64,000 bases of DNA from DASXYG01 sp036502625 (GCA_036502625.1 DASXYG010000041.1:62001-126000); one strand, 5' to 3'. Positions 8,461 through 17,057 are shown, counted from the stretch's first letter. Translations and numbers: made by a program. The notes: generated by a model from the letters alone, not told the origin.

Positions 8461-9335
8461 GCGGACCGTCCACGGGCGCGCTGCGGGTGCTGACGATCAA
8501 CGCCATGGCGCCCGAGTACGCCGACGGCCCGGCCCGGCGGGCCAACCTGCGGGCCGAGCTGCGCCGGCTCGCGCCCGACGTGGTGGCGCTGCAGGAGGTG
8601 GTGCGTACGGACGGGCGCGACGAGGCCGCCGAGCTGCTCGGCGACGGCTGGCACATCGCGTGGTGCTCCGTGCGTACGGCGGACGGGCTGGGCTCGGCGC
8701 TGGCCGCCCGGTGGCCGTTCGGCCGGCGGCGCGAGGTCGACGGCGGCGCCCCGGTGCGCGACGGGTCGTTCTGGTACGTCTCGCTGCTTGCCGAGGTCGA
8801 GGCGCCGCCGCCGTTCGGGCCGCTGCTGCTCGTGCACCACAAGCCGGTGTGGCGGTACGGGCACGAGCCCGAACGCGAGCTGCACGCGGTGGCCACCGCC
8901 CGCGCCGCCGAGGAGATGCTGGCCGGCACGGACCGGCACGCGATCCTGCTCGGCGACCTCGACGCCGCGCCCGACTCCGCCGCCGTCCGCTTCCTGACCG
9001 GCCGCCAGTCGTTGCACGGCGCCGGCGCCTGCTACCAGGACGCCTGGGCGGCGCTGCGCCCCGACGACCCCGGCCACACGTTCACGCCGCACAACCCGCT
9101 CGTCCGCGCCGGCGACATGCCCACCGGCCCGGGCCGCCGCATCGACTACGTCATGGTCCGCTGCTCCTCCTGGGGCCCGACCCTGGAGGTCGTGGCGTGC
9201 GACCGCGTCGGCACCGACCCGTCCGCCCCGATCAGCGACCACTACGGCATCGTGGCCGACCTCCGTGTGCCGCCCCGCCCACCGGGCACCTTCGCGCCGG
9301 GCTTCACCGCCCCGCGGGACGGTACGTCGCGATGA
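8457..9335 (+). CDS. Endonuclease/exonuclease/phosphatase (EEP) family protein
   Basis: The protein is 292 aa. EEP motifs are in order: the metal-binding Glu in VVALQEVV, the catalytic-loop equivalent ILLGDLDAAPDSAA (GDFxAxP class), a histidine in HHKPVWRYG, and terminal SDHYGIVADL with the catalytic Asp-His. EEP enzymes are Mg-dependent phosphodiesterases acting on nucleic acids, phospholipids or inositol phosphates. No signal peptide is visible. Its start overlaps the preceding short frame (ATGA), and its 3' end overlaps the convergent reductase gene by 32 bp. Confidence 0.88.
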   Translation: MSGPSTGALRVLTINAMAPEYADGPARRANLRAELRRLAPDVVALQEVVRTDGRDEAAELLGDGWHIAWCSVRTADGLGSALAARWPFGRRREVDGGAPVRDGSFWYVSLLAEVEAPPPFGPLLLVHHKPVWRYGHEPERELHAVATARAAEEMLAGTDRHAILLGDLDAAPDSAAVRFLTGRQSLHGAGACYQDAWAALRPDDPGHTFTPHNPLVRAGDMPTGPGRRIDYVMVRCSSWGPTLEVVACDRVGTDPSAPISDHYGIVADLRVPPRPPGTFAPGFTAPRDGTSR

Positions 9336-9894
9336 CCACCCCGGTGCCGGTCGTCACGGATCCGGTCAGCCGGTAGTCCGCCGGCGCCGATCCGGTGGCC
9401 GGGAACAGGCGGCGGCCGGCGCCGAGCGTCAGCGGGTGGACCAGCAGGACGAGCGTGTCGACGAGGCCGTACGGCAGCAGCGAACGCACCAGCTCGCCGC
9501 TCCCGAACACCACGAGGTTCTCCGACAGCTCACCCTTCAGGCGCCGCACCGCGTCCACCGCGTCCCCCTTGAGCAGGACCGAGTTCCGCCAGGCCAGCGG
9601 CTCGGCCAGCGTCGTGGACGCGACGTACTTCCGCACCCGGTCCAGCGCCTCGGCGATCGGATCCGGCTTCCGCGCGGGCCAGTGGGCCGCGAAGTCCTCG
9701 TAGGTCGTCCGCCCGGCGAGCAGCGACCACGCGCTCGACATGTGCGCGCCCATGACCTCCTGCATCACCGGGTCCTGCCCGGGCCCGGCCCAGCCTCCGT
9801 TGCGGAACCCGTCCCGCGTGTCCTCGTCCGCCCGCCCCGGCGACTGCATCACGCCGTCCAGCGTCAGATGCTCGATCGCGATGACCTCGCCCAT
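9304..9894 (-). CDS. Dihydrofolate reductase-like (RibD C-terminal domain) protein
   Basis: The protein is 196 aa. The N-terminus VIAIEHLTLDGVMQSPGRAD and the motifs LLAGRTTYEDFAAHW, LVVFGSGELVRSL and HPLTLGAGRRLF are typical of the RibD_C/YyaP-YwjB family of small NADPH-dependent reductases with a DHFR fold. True substrates are rarely known. The ATG has a compatible GAGGCGC upstream. It forms no obvious operon. Confidence 0.9.
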   Translation of the reverse strand: MGEVIAIEHLTLDGVMQSPGRADEDTRDGFRNGGWAGPGQDPVMQEVMGAHMSSAWSLLAGRTTYEDFAAHWPARKPDPIAEALDRVRKYVASTTLAEPLAWRNSVLLKGDAVDAVRRLKGELSENLVVFGSGELVRSLLPYGLVDTLVLLVHPLTLGAGRRLFPATGSAPADYRLTGSVTTGTGVVIATYRPAGR

Positions 9895-9976
9895 AGCGCC
9901 TCCTCGTCCGCCGCCGGCACCCCCGGCCTCACCCCCTACACGAACGGCCGGGCCGCCAATCGACAGGGGCGCCGGC

Positions 9977-10573
9977 TCAGGCGAGGCCGGCGAGGAGCAG
10001 CGCGACGACCGCCTCGAACTCGTCGTCGATGGTCGGGGACGTCCACTCCCGGGCGTGCGCGGGGGCGTGGAAGCGTGACGTGGCGTCCAGGACGGCGCGT
10101 GCCGTCGTCGGCGGGTCGGCCGCGCGGAACTCGCCGGACGCCATGCCGTCGGCGAGGATCCGCGCGACCTGGCCGGCCAGGTAGGCGAGGTGGTCGGCGG
10201 CGACGGGGCTGTCCCCGGGGATCAGGGCCGAGTACGTCGCGAACATCTCCGGGTCATCGAGCACCTTGCGGCGCTTGATGACGGCCAGCTCGCGCAGCCA
10301 GTCGTGCAGCCGCTCCGGCGCGGGCCGGTCGCTCGCGGCGATGTCGGCCAGGCCGGCGGTCACGCGGGCCAGCCAGCCGCGCGCGACCGCCTCGCGAAGC
10401 TCCGTCTTGGACGCGAAGTGGCGGTAGACGCTGCCGTGGCTGACGTTCAGCGCCCGCGCCACGTCCACGACCGTCGCCTTCGCCGGGCCGTAGCGGCGGA
10501 GGACGTCCTCGGTGGCGGCGATGATGGCCTCGGCGGTCAGCGGGCCGGCCTCCGGTGCCCGCCGGGGCGTCAT
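9977..10573 (-). CDS. TetR/AcrR family transcriptional regulator
   Basis: The protein is 198 aa. The N-terminal helix-turn-helix spans about residues 13-60 (TVVDVARALNVSHGSVYRHFASKTELREAV). The C-terminus is a ligand-binding helical domain with a YSALIPGDSP-type segment seen in TetR_C proteins. Its ATG overlaps the stop of the aldo/keto reductase gene (ATGA), so it is the second gene of that operon. It probably controls the operon through the palindrome at 11573-11618. Confidence 0.92.
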   Translation of the reverse strand: MTPRRAPEAGPLTAEAIIAATEDVLRRYGPAKATVVDVARALNVSHGSVYRHFASKTELREAVARGWLARVTAGLADIAASDRPAPERLHDWLRELAVIKRRKVLDDPEMFATYSALIPGDSPVAADHLAYLAGQVARILADGMASGEFRAADPPTTARAVLDATSRFHAPAHAREWTSPTIDDEFEAVVALLLAGLA

Positions 10574-11562
10574 CGCTCGCTGTCCAACTGCGCGAGCTGG
10601 GCCGGGGCGTACCGCCCGCCGGCCACCGCGTCGCTGGGCACCGCGCGCTCGATCTCGGCCAGGTCGCCGGCGGTCAGCCGCAGGTCGGCCGCTGCCAGCG
10701 ACTCGGCGAGCTGCGCGCGCCGCCGGGCGCCCACGACGGGGATGATGTCGTCGCCCTGCGCCAGGACCCACGCGACGGCCAGTTGCGCCACCGTGGCGCC
10801 GCGCCGCTCGGCGATCTCGCGCAGCGCCGCGACGAGCTCCAGGTTGCGCCGGGCGTTCTCGCCCTGGAAGCGGGGCGAGTGCGCACGGAAGTCGCCGTCG
10901 CGCACCCGCTCCGGCGACCAGTGGCCGGACAGCAGGCCGCGCGACAGCACGCCGTACACGGTCAGCGAGACGCCCAGCTCGCGGCACGTGGGCAGGATCG
11001 ACTCCTCGACCGACCGGGACATCAGGGAGTACTCGATCTGCAGGTCGGCGATCGGGTGGACGGCCGCGGCGCGGCGCAGCGTCTCGGCGCCCACCTCGGA
11101 CAGCCCGATGTGCCGTACGTAGCCGGCGGTGACCATCTCCGACAGCGCGCCCACGGTCTCCTCGATCGGGACGTCCGGGTCGAGGCGGGCCGGGCGGTAG
11201 ACGTCGAGGTGGTCGGTGCCGAGCCGCTGGAGCGAGTACGCGAGGAAGTTCCACGCCGCCTCGGGCCGCGTGTCGTTGCCGCCCCACCGGTTGTCCGGGC
11301 CGCGCAGCGCGCCGAACTTCACGCTGAGGTACACCTCGTCGCGCGACCGGGTGCGCAGCGCCTCGCGGATGAGCAGCTCGTTGTGGCCCATGCCGTAGAA
11401 GTCGCCGGTGTCCAGCAGGTTGATGCCGGCGTCGAGCGCGGCGTGGATCGTGGCCACGCTCTCCGCCTCGTCGGACGGGCCGTACACGCCGGACATGGCC
11501 ATGCACCCCAGCCCGATCTCGGAGACCTCGGGTCCGTCGTTGCCGAGTCGATGTGTCTTCAT
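10570..11562 (-). CDS. Aldo/keto reductase
   Basis: The protein is 330 aa. It has a TIM-barrel AKR with GLGCMAMSGVYGPSDEAESV, the catalytic Asp region LLDTGDFYGMGHNE (Asp and Tyr), the lysine in VYLSVKFGALR and the C-terminal NADP-binding signature IIPVVGARRRAQL. It is closest to the AKR11/13 type (YakC/IolS-like). The enzyme reduces aldehydes or ketones with NADPH. The ATG at 11562 was chosen because it sits just downstream of the palindromic promoter region and conservation begins there. It is coupled to the following TetR gene. Confidence 0.93.
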   Translation of the reverse strand: MKTHRLGNDGPEVSEIGLGCMAMSGVYGPSDEAESVATIHAALDAGINLLDTGDFYGMGHNELLIREALRTRSRDEVYLSVKFGALRGPDNRWGGNDTRPEAAWNFLAYSLQRLGTDHLDVYRPARLDPDVPIEETVGALSEMVTAGYVRHIGLSEVGAETLRRAAAVHPIADLQIEYSLMSRSVEESILPTCRELGVSLTVYGVLSRGLLSGHWSPERVRDGDFRAHSPRFQGENARRNLELVAALREIAERRGATVAQLAVAWVLAQGDDIIPVVGARRRAQLAESLAAADLRLTAGDLAEIERAVPSDAVAGGRYAPAQLAQLDSER

Positions 11563-11572
11563 GTCCCGGACC

Positions 11573-11618
11573 CTACCGTAGGGATGACAGAATCTGAAAT
11601 CTGTCATCCGTACGGTAG
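11573..11618. promoter_or_regulatory. 46-bp imperfect palindrome (probable TetR operator)
   Basis: Two 19-bp arms (11573-11591, CTACCGTAGGGATGACAGA; 11600-11618) are inverted repeats with a single mismatch around an 8-bp spacer. The site lies 11 bp upstream of the aldo/keto reductase start and 40 bp upstream of the divergent dehydrogenase gene. This position suits an operator for the operon's own TetR protein. Confidence 0.7.
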
Positions 11619-11657
11619 TGCGATCATGTCCCGGAACGATCGGCCGAGCGGACAGGG

Positions 11658-12617
11658 GTGAGCGGCGTGCGGGTGGCGGTACTGGACGACTACCAGGGCG
11701 TGGCGCTGGACAGCGCGGACTGGGGGCCGGTGCGGGAACGCGCCGAGGTGCGGGTCTTCCGCGACCACCAGGCCGACGAGGACGCCGTCGCGGCGCGGCT
11801 CGAACCGTTCGAGGTGGTCGTGGCGATGCGCGAGCGCACACCGTTCCCCGCGTCGCTGCTGCGCCGCCTGCCGCGGCTGCGGCTGCTGGTCACGACGGGC
11901 ATGCGGAACGCCTCCATCGACGTCGCGGCGGCCCGCGAGCTCGGCGTGACCGTGTGCGGCACGGCGGGCAGCGCCGCGGCCACGCCCGAGCTGACGTGGG
12001 GGTTGCTCCTGTCGCTCGCGCGCGGCATCCCCGACGAGGTGGCGTCCGTACGGGACGGCGGCTGGCAGCGCGGCGTCGGGTTCGAGCTGGAGGGCGCGGC
12101 GCTCGGCATCCTGGGCCTCGGCCGCATCGGCAAGAGGGTGGCCGGCTACGCACGCGCGTTCGGCATGGACGTCCTGGCGTGGAGCACGAACCTCACGCCG
12201 GAGGACGCCGCGGCGCACGGTGCGCGGTACGTCGGGAAGGACGAGCTGTTCGCCGCGTCCGACGCCGTCACCGTCCACCTCCAGCTCAGCGACCGCACAC
12301 GGGGCCTGGTCGGGCGGCCCGAGCTGGAGCTCCTCGGCCCGCGCGGCTACCTGGTCAACACCTCGCGCGGCCCGATCGTGGACGAGGACGAGCTGGTGGC
12401 GGCGCTGCGCGACGGCCGCATCGCCGGGGCCGCGCTCGACGTGTTCGACACCGAGCCGCTGCCCGCGGCCCATCCCCTGCGCACGCTGCCCACCGCGCTC
12501 GTCACGCCGCACATCGGCTACGTCTCCCGCGGCACGTACGCGACCTTCTACGGCGAGGCGGTGGCCGACATCGCCGCCTGGCTCGACGGCGCCCCGCTAC
12601 GGGAGGTCCAGGGCTGA
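11658..12617 (+). CDS. D-isomer-specific 2-hydroxyacid dehydrogenase family protein
   Basis: The protein is 319 aa. An N-terminal catalytic-domain part (RVAVLDDYQGVAL) leads to the NAD-binding GLGRIGKRVAGYARAFGM, the substrate Arg in LVNTSRGPIVDEDELV, the Glu in LDVFDTEPLP and the catalytic His in VTPHIGYVSR. The complete Arg-Glu-His triad points to an active enzyme of the formate/phosphoglycerate dehydrogenase superfamily acting on a D-2-hydroxyacid. It starts with GTG at 11658 behind GGACAGGG. It is divergent from the reductase operon and may share its palindrome. Confidence 0.9.
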   Translation: MSGVRVAVLDDYQGVALDSADWGPVRERAEVRVFRDHQADEDAVAARLEPFEVVVAMRERTPFPASLLRRLPRLRLLVTTGMRNASIDVAAARELGVTVCGTAGSAAATPELTWGLLLSLARGIPDEVASVRDGGWQRGVGFELEGAALGILGLGRIGKRVAGYARAFGMDVLAWSTNLTPEDAAAHGARYVGKDELFAASDAVTVHLQLSDRTRGLVGRPELELLGPRGYLVNTSRGPIVDEDELVAALRDGRIAGAALDVFDTEPLPAAHPLRTLPTALVTPHIGYVSRGTYATFYGEAVADIAAWLDGAPLREVQG

Positions 12618-12624
12618 CCCGGGC

Positions 12625-13542
12625 TCACGCCAGCAGCTCGGGAAGCCGCTCCCGGGCGCGGGCGCGCAGGTCGGGTACGAGCTCCTCCGGGACGCCCGCG
12701 TACGGCCAGCGCATCCGCGTGGGCAGCGGCGCCCACCCGCCGATCGCGGCCAGCAGCTTGTCCAGCGCCGCGTTGCAGTAGCCGTGCGCGGCCCGCAACG
12801 GCAGGACCTCGGCGTCGAGGAACGCGCGCAGGCGCCGTTCGACGTCCTCGGCGGCGGGCGGATCCGTGGTGATCATGCGCCACCAGCGGACGGCGCCCTC
12901 CGGGCTCAGGCACGCGACGTTGGAGTACGCGCCGGCCGCGCCCTGGCGGTAGCCGGTGGCCAGGTGGTGGCCGGGGACGAAGACGGCCGCGCGTGCGCAC
13001 ACCCCGGCCATGTCGGCGTACCAGGCCGCGTCGCCGTCGCCCACCTTCACGCCGACGACCTCGGGCACGGCGTCGAGCAGCCGCAGGTGCCCGGCCGGTG
13101 TGAGCACGCGCTTGGCGTGCGGCGGGTTGTACAGCACCAGCGGAACCGGCGCGGCCTCGTCGGCCATGCGGCGCAGGTACGCGCACGCCTCCTCATCCGA
13201 CGGCGCGAACCAGTCGGGCAGGATCACCTGGACGGCGGCGGGCCCGTACGCACGCGCGCGGCGCAGCCGGTCAAGCGCCGCCTGCGGGCTCGGATGCGCG
13301 GCGCCGATCTGGAACGGGACACCGGCGGCGCCGCAGACGTCGGCGACGAGCGCGGTGAGCCGCTCGAACTCCTCTTCCGTCTGCGCCCAGAACTCCCCGG
13401 ACGACCCGTTCGTGTACACGCCGTCCACCCCGGACGCGGCCAGCCGCCGCACCTGCTCCTCCAGCGCGCCCCAGTCGATCCGGTCGTCCTCGCCGATCGG
13501 CAGCAGCACGGTCGCCCAGGTGCCGCGCGGGCCCTCAGGCAC
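12625..13542 (-). CDS. Dihydrodipicolinate synthase/N-acetylneuraminate lyase family protein (copy 2)
   Basis: The protein is 305 aa. It is a DapA-family TIM-barrel with the catalytic Tyr in LVLYNPPHAKRVL and the Schiff-base Lys in VVGVKVGDGDAAWY; the phosphate/carboxylate loop is GSSGEFW rather than GTTGES. The pattern fits a pyruvate-dependent aldolase/dehydratase, not a housekeeping lysine-pathway enzyme. It overlaps the upstream DapA-like gene by 8 bp, and both follow a NanT-like transporter, so it should act on the imported sugar acid or a related keto acid. The substrate is inferred. Confidence 0.88.
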   Translation of the reverse strand: MPEGPRGTWATVLLPIGEDDRIDWGALEEQVRRLAASGVDGVYTNGSSGEFWAQTEEEFERLTALVADVCGAAGVPFQIGAAHPSPQAALDRLRRARAYGPAAVQVILPDWFAPSDEEACAYLRRMADEAAPVPLVLYNPPHAKRVLTPAGHLRLLDAVPEVVGVKVGDGDAAWYADMAGVCARAAVFVPGHHLATGYRQGAAGAYSNVACLSPEGAVRWWRMITTDPPAAEDVERRLRAFLDAEVLPLRAAHGYCNAALDKLLAAIGGWAPLPTRMRWPYAGVPEELVPDLRARARERLPELLA

Positions 13543-14464
13543 GGCCGAGGCCCACCTCGGCGAGGATCTCCGCGACCGCCGCGACCTCGCCGGACGTGAG
13601 CGGGGACAGCGGCGGCAGGGTGTCCGCGCGGGCGATGACGCCGCGCTCGGCCAGCGCCGCCTTGAACGCGCCGAGCGCGCCCGCGGTGTAGCCGATCCGG
13701 CCCCGGTCGGCGACCGACACGATCGCGAACAGCCGGGCGAGCCGGTCCTGCTCGGCGCGCGCGGCGTCCAGGTCGCCGGCGGCCGCCGCGCGGTACAGCC
13801 GTACGTAGCCGTGCGGGTCCACGTTGCCGAGGCCCGGCACGATGCCGGCCGCGCCGAGCCGTACGGACACGTCGGCGATCAGCTCCGAGCCGGTCAGCAC
13901 CGGGAAGCCGGGCCGCACCAGCCGCAGCGTCTCCCGCAGCCCGGCCAGGTCGCCGCTCGAGTCCTTCAGCGCGACCACCGCCTTGGCGTCGGCCAGCTCG
14001 GCCACCACGCGCGGCGCCAACCGGACGCCGACCGCGCCGGGGATGTCGTACGCGATCACCGGCACGTCCACGGCCGCGGCGACCTGCCGGTAGTGCGCGA
14101 CGATCTCCGCGTCGTTGGGCTGGACGTAGAACGGCGCGGTGACGACGACCGCGTCGGCGCCGAGGGCGGCCGCCGCGCGCGCCTGCTCGATCACCCGCCG
14201 CGTGCCGGTGTCCACGGCGCCGGCCAGCACCGGGACCCGGCCGCCCGCCGTGGCCACCGCGACCCCGATCGCCGTACGGCGATCGGCCGAGTCGAGCAGC
14301 GCCACCTCGCCGGTGGACCCGCCGACGAACACGCCGTCGGCGCCGGCGTCGAGCAGGAAGCCGATCAGCCGGGCGAGGGAGTCCCGGTCGACCTCCCCGC
14401 GCTCGTCCACGGGCGTGACGACCGGCGGGATGACGCCGTTCAGCAGTGTCGGATCAGATGTCAC
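13535..14464 (-). CDS. Dihydrodipicolinate synthase/N-acetylneuraminate lyase family protein (copy 1, NanA-like loop)
   Basis: The protein is 309 aa. It has the family Tyr in VIAYDIPGAVGVRL, the Schiff-base Lys in VVALKDSSGDL, and the loop GGSTGEVALL. In this family GGSTGE is the form seen in sialic-acid lyases and GTTGE the one seen in DapA. It therefore probably catalyses aldol cleavage of a sugar acid to pyruvate plus an aldose, possibly N-acetylneuraminate. It overlaps the transporter gene's end by 11 bp and the second lyase gene by 8 bp: a tight three-gene operon. Confidence 0.9.
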   Translation of the reverse strand: MTSDPTLLNGVIPPVVTPVDERGEVDRDSLARLIGFLLDAGADGVFVGGSTGEVALLDSADRRTAIGVAVATAGGRVPVLAGAVDTGTRRVIEQARAAAALGADAVVVTAPFYVQPNDAEIVAHYRQVAAAVDVPVIAYDIPGAVGVRLAPRVVAELADAKAVVALKDSSGDLAGLRETLRLVRPGFPVLTGSELIADVSVRLGAAGIVPGLGNVDPHGYVRLYRAAAAGDLDAARAEQDRLARLFAIVSVADRGRIGYTAGALGAFKAALAERGVIARADTLPPLSPLTSGEVAAVAEILAEVGLGRA

Positions 14465-15878
14465 TTGCGGTGGACCTCTCCTCGGTGCCGGGGACGGCGA
14501 GCGCGCGGCCGATCCGCGCGGGGACGTCGAAGCCGATGATGAGCGCGACGACCACGGTCAGCGCGCCGGCGAGCGTGGCCAGCCCGGCGCCGAGACCGAT
14601 GTGCGCGGCGATCGCGGTGCCGGCGAGCGGTGCGGCGGCGCCGCCGAGCGCGCCGACGTTGTAGGTGAACCCGAGCCCGGCGGCGCGCAGCCGGGTGGGG
14701 AAGTGGTCGCCGATGTACTTCGGCAGCAGCCCGGAGATGCCCTGGCTGGTGGCCTGCATGGCGAACAGCAGCACCCACAGCAGCACGACCTGCCCGCCGG
14801 ACAGCGCGAACACCGGGAACACGAACACCAGCGACACGAACAGGCCGAGCACGTACGCGCGGCGGGTGCCGATCCTGTCGCCGAGCACCCCGGCCAGGCA
14901 GCAGCCCAGCGCGTAGCCGAGGCCCGCCCAGGTCAGCGCGGTGGAGACCTGGCCGTCGCCGTAGCCGAGGCTCTCCTTGAGGTACGTGGGCAGCAGCGAC
15001 TGGATCGGCCAGGAGTACAGGAACGCGCAGAACACCGTGACCATGATCGCGAGCATCACCGGCCACAGCCGCCCGGCGAGCTGGACGGCGAACCCGACCA
15101 GGCACAGCACCGACAGCGCGGCGAGGTACGGCGTCGCGCCGCCGCCGCTGCCGCTGAAGATCAGCGTCAGCGCCGCCGCGAGCACGACGGCGAGCACGGC
15201 GTTCGGCAGCCGGCGCCGGGCGTTGAACAGCACCGACGACGTCGTGACGTCCGTGCGCTCGCCCACGTCCGTGACCCATTCGCGGGCCTCGGGCAGCGAA
15301 CGCCGCAGGTACAGGGCCAGGGCGATCGGCACGATGCCGACGTAGAACAGCCACCGCCAGCCGCCGGCCGGCACGACCAGCTCGTACGCGAGCGCGGCCA
15401 GCACCGTGCCGACCGGGTACGCGGACAGCAGGTAGCCGGTGGCCCGGTTGCGCATGCTCGCCGGCCATGACTCCATGACGTACGTCGCGGACGAGCCGTA
15501 CTCGCCGGCCATGCCGAGCCCGACGATCGCGCGGAACGCGAACAGCGACCAGTAGCTCCACGCGAAGCCGCACAGCAGGCTGCCGAGCGCGAACGCCAGG
15601 ATGGCGAGCACCATCGCGGGCCGCCTGCCGAACCGGTCGCCGATCGCGCCGAGCACCAGGCCGCCGAGCCAGCGCGAGGCGAACGCCGCCGACACCAGCG
15701 TCGCGGCCTTGGCCAGGCCGAGGTGGAACTCCTGGGCGATGTCCGTCAGCACGAGGGTGATCAGGATGAAGTCGAACCCGTCGAGCAGGTAGCCGAGCCA
15801 GGCGGCGAAGAACGCCTTGCGCTGCGGCCCGCCGAGCGTGCGGAACGACGTCGGTGCACCGGGGGATGGGGTGTCCAT
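14454..15878 (-). CDS. nanT: MFS transporter, NanT-like (sialate/sugar-acid:H+ symporter)
   Basis: The protein is 474 aa with about 12 helices. Segments such as AAWLGYLLDGFDFILITLVL, GLGMAGEYGSSATYVMESWP, LYSWPIQSLLPTYLKESLGY and RAAGLGFTYNVGALGGAAAP match, from memory, the corresponding regions of E. coli NanT very closely, more so than generic MFS members. It is the first gene of an operon with two NanA/DapA-family lyases, behind AGGAGG and the operator at 15904-15925. The symporter call is firm. Sialic acid as substrate is likely but not proven, because nanE- and nanK-type genes are not in the window. Confidence 0.85.
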   Translation of the reverse strand: MDTPSPGAPTSFRTLGGPQRKAFFAAWLGYLLDGFDFILITLVLTDIAQEFHLGLAKAATLVSAAFASRWLGGLVLGAIGDRFGRRPAMVLAILAFALGSLLCGFAWSYWSLFAFRAIVGLGMAGEYGSSATYVMESWPASMRNRATGYLLSAYPVGTVLAALAYELVVPAGGWRWLFYVGIVPIALALYLRRSLPEAREWVTDVGERTDVTTSSVLFNARRRLPNAVLAVVLAAALTLIFSGSGGGATPYLAALSVLCLVGFAVQLAGRLWPVMLAIMVTVFCAFLYSWPIQSLLPTYLKESLGYGDGQVSTALTWAGLGYALGCCLAGVLGDRIGTRRAYVLGLFVSLVFVFPVFALSGGQVVLLWVLLFAMQATSQGISGLLPKYIGDHFPTRLRAAGLGFTYNVGALGGAAAPLAGTAIAAHIGLGAGLATLAGALTVVVALIIGFDVPARIGRALAVPGTEERSTASDI

Positions 15879-15903
15879 GCCGGGACCTCCTGGGGCGGGG
15901 AGG

Positions 15904-15925
15904 GGACATAGGATGTCCTATGTCC
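15904..15925. promoter_or_regulatory. 22-bp palindromic operator between nanT-like operon and GntR gene
   Basis: Perfect 10-bp arms GGACATAGGA/TCCTATGTCC flank a 2-bp centre. The site lies 25 bp upstream of the transporter start, in the divergent region with the FCD-GntR gene. Size, symmetry and position are typical of a GntR-family operator. Confidence 0.75.
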
Positions 15926-16021
15926 GGCACAACATAGCCGGGCACCACGGCCGTCGGCAAGACCGGGCCGGCCGGGAATCGCGCGGGGCGCGGCGCACGG
16001 CGCGCGCATAAGGTGGCGGGC

Positions 16022-16735
16022 ATGACGGACGGGCCGGGGCGGCGTGTGGCGGGCGCGCGCGCCAACCAGGAGGCGCTGCGCGAGGCGGTCAAGGCGCTGA
16101 TCGTCGAGCGCGGGCTGCGGCCCGGCGCGGCGCTGCCGACCGAGACCGAGCTGATGCGCGAGCTCGGCGTCAGCCGCCATCCGCTGCGCGAGGCGATGAA
16201 GGCCCTGGAGGCCGTCGGCATCGTCGACATCCGCCACGGCTACGGCACGTACGTCGGCTCGGTGCCGATGTCCGCCCTGGAAGCGGGGCTGGCGTTCCGC
16301 GGCGCGCTGTCCGTGCGCGGCGACCTCACCGACATGCGCGACCTGCTCGAAGTGCGCGAGGTGATGGAGACCGGGCTGGTGCCGCGGGTGCTCGCCGCGT
16401 ACGACGACCTCGACCTCGGCGCGCTGGAGTCCGCCGTCGCCGCCATGGAGCGCGCCGCCGGACGCGGCCGCTACGCCCCCGACGACGACTGGCGGTTCCA
16501 CGAGACCCTCTACCGTCCGCTCGGCAACGCCCTCGTCCTCGACCTGCTCCAGGTGTTCTGGAAGGTGTTCCAGGAGCTGGACGACGACCTCCCGCGCGCG
16601 GCCAGCACCCCCGCCGTGACGGCCGCCTGGCACCGCGCCATCCTCGAGGCGCTGCGCGCGAAGGACGAACCGGCCCTGCGCGCGGCCGCCGCGGAGCACT
16701 TCCGCGGCATCCGCGCCCGGGTGACCCCCGAATAG
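16022..16735 (+). CDS. GntR family transcriptional regulator (FadR/FCD subfamily)
   Basis: The protein is 237 aa. The winged helix-turn-helix is at about residues 10-75 (LRPGAALPTETELMRELGVSRHPLREAMKALE, given as consecutive parts of one block). The C-terminal FCD domain has DWRFHETLYRPLGN and a histidine in AAWHRAILEAL, which normally bind a metal/carboxylate effector. It is divergent from the nanT-like operon, so it probably represses it and senses a sugar acid. The ATG at 16022 is preferred over the GTG nine bases upstream because AGGTGG then sits at correct spacing. Confidence 0.92.
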   Translation: MTDGPGRRVAGARANQEALREAVKALIVERGLRPGAALPTETELMRELGVSRHPLREAMKALEAVGIVDIRHGYGTYVGSVPMSALEAGLAFRGALSVRGDLTDMRDLLEVREVMETGLVPRVLAAYDDLDLGALESAVAAMERAAGRGRYAPDDDWRFHETLYRPLGNALVLDLLQVFWKVFQELDDDLPRAASTPAVTAAWHRAILEALRAKDEPALRAAAAEHFRGIRARVTPE

Positions 16736-16745
16736 CCCGTACGGC

Positions 16746-17042
16746 TCAGGGCTCGACGGGCAGGCCCGCCGCGATCCAGTCCTCGATGCCCCCGGTGTAG
16801 AGCCGGACGTCCGCGTAGCCGCGCGACCGCAGGTCGGCGGCCAGCTCCGGGGCGCGCGTGCACGACGTGTCGGTGGAGTAGACGATGACCGGCGCGGCGG
16901 GGTCGGGCAGGACGCTCGCCGCGGAGGCCGGGGCGTCCTCGATGGTGAGGTTGCGCGCCGTCGGCAGGTGGCGGCGCTCGTACGCCGGGGCGGGCAGGGC
17001 GTCGACCACGACGGCGGTCCCCCCGTCGACGGCGGCCTGCAC
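16746..17042 (-). CDS. Rhodanese-like domain protein, possibly 5'-truncated
   Basis: A 98-aa rhodanese domain: VVVDALPAPAYERRHLPTARNL, then the active loop VIVYSTDTSCTRAPELAADL, then LYTGGIEDWIAAGLPVEP. The usual loop cysteine directly after Tyr is Ser here, while a second Cys four residues later remains, so catalysis is uncertain. The GTG at 17042 is the only plausible start. Rhodanese-like sequence continues five codons upstream (ATRADV) to an in-frame TAG that is the stop of the NTF2-like gene. The two genes are in one frame separated by a single stop. Confidence 0.75.
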   Translation of the reverse strand: MQAAVDGGTAVVVDALPAPAYERRHLPTARNLTIEDAPASAASVLPDPAAPVIVYSTDTSCTRAPELAADLRSRGYADVRLYTGGIEDWIAAGLPVEP

Positions 17043-17057
17043 GTCCGCGCGGGTGGC

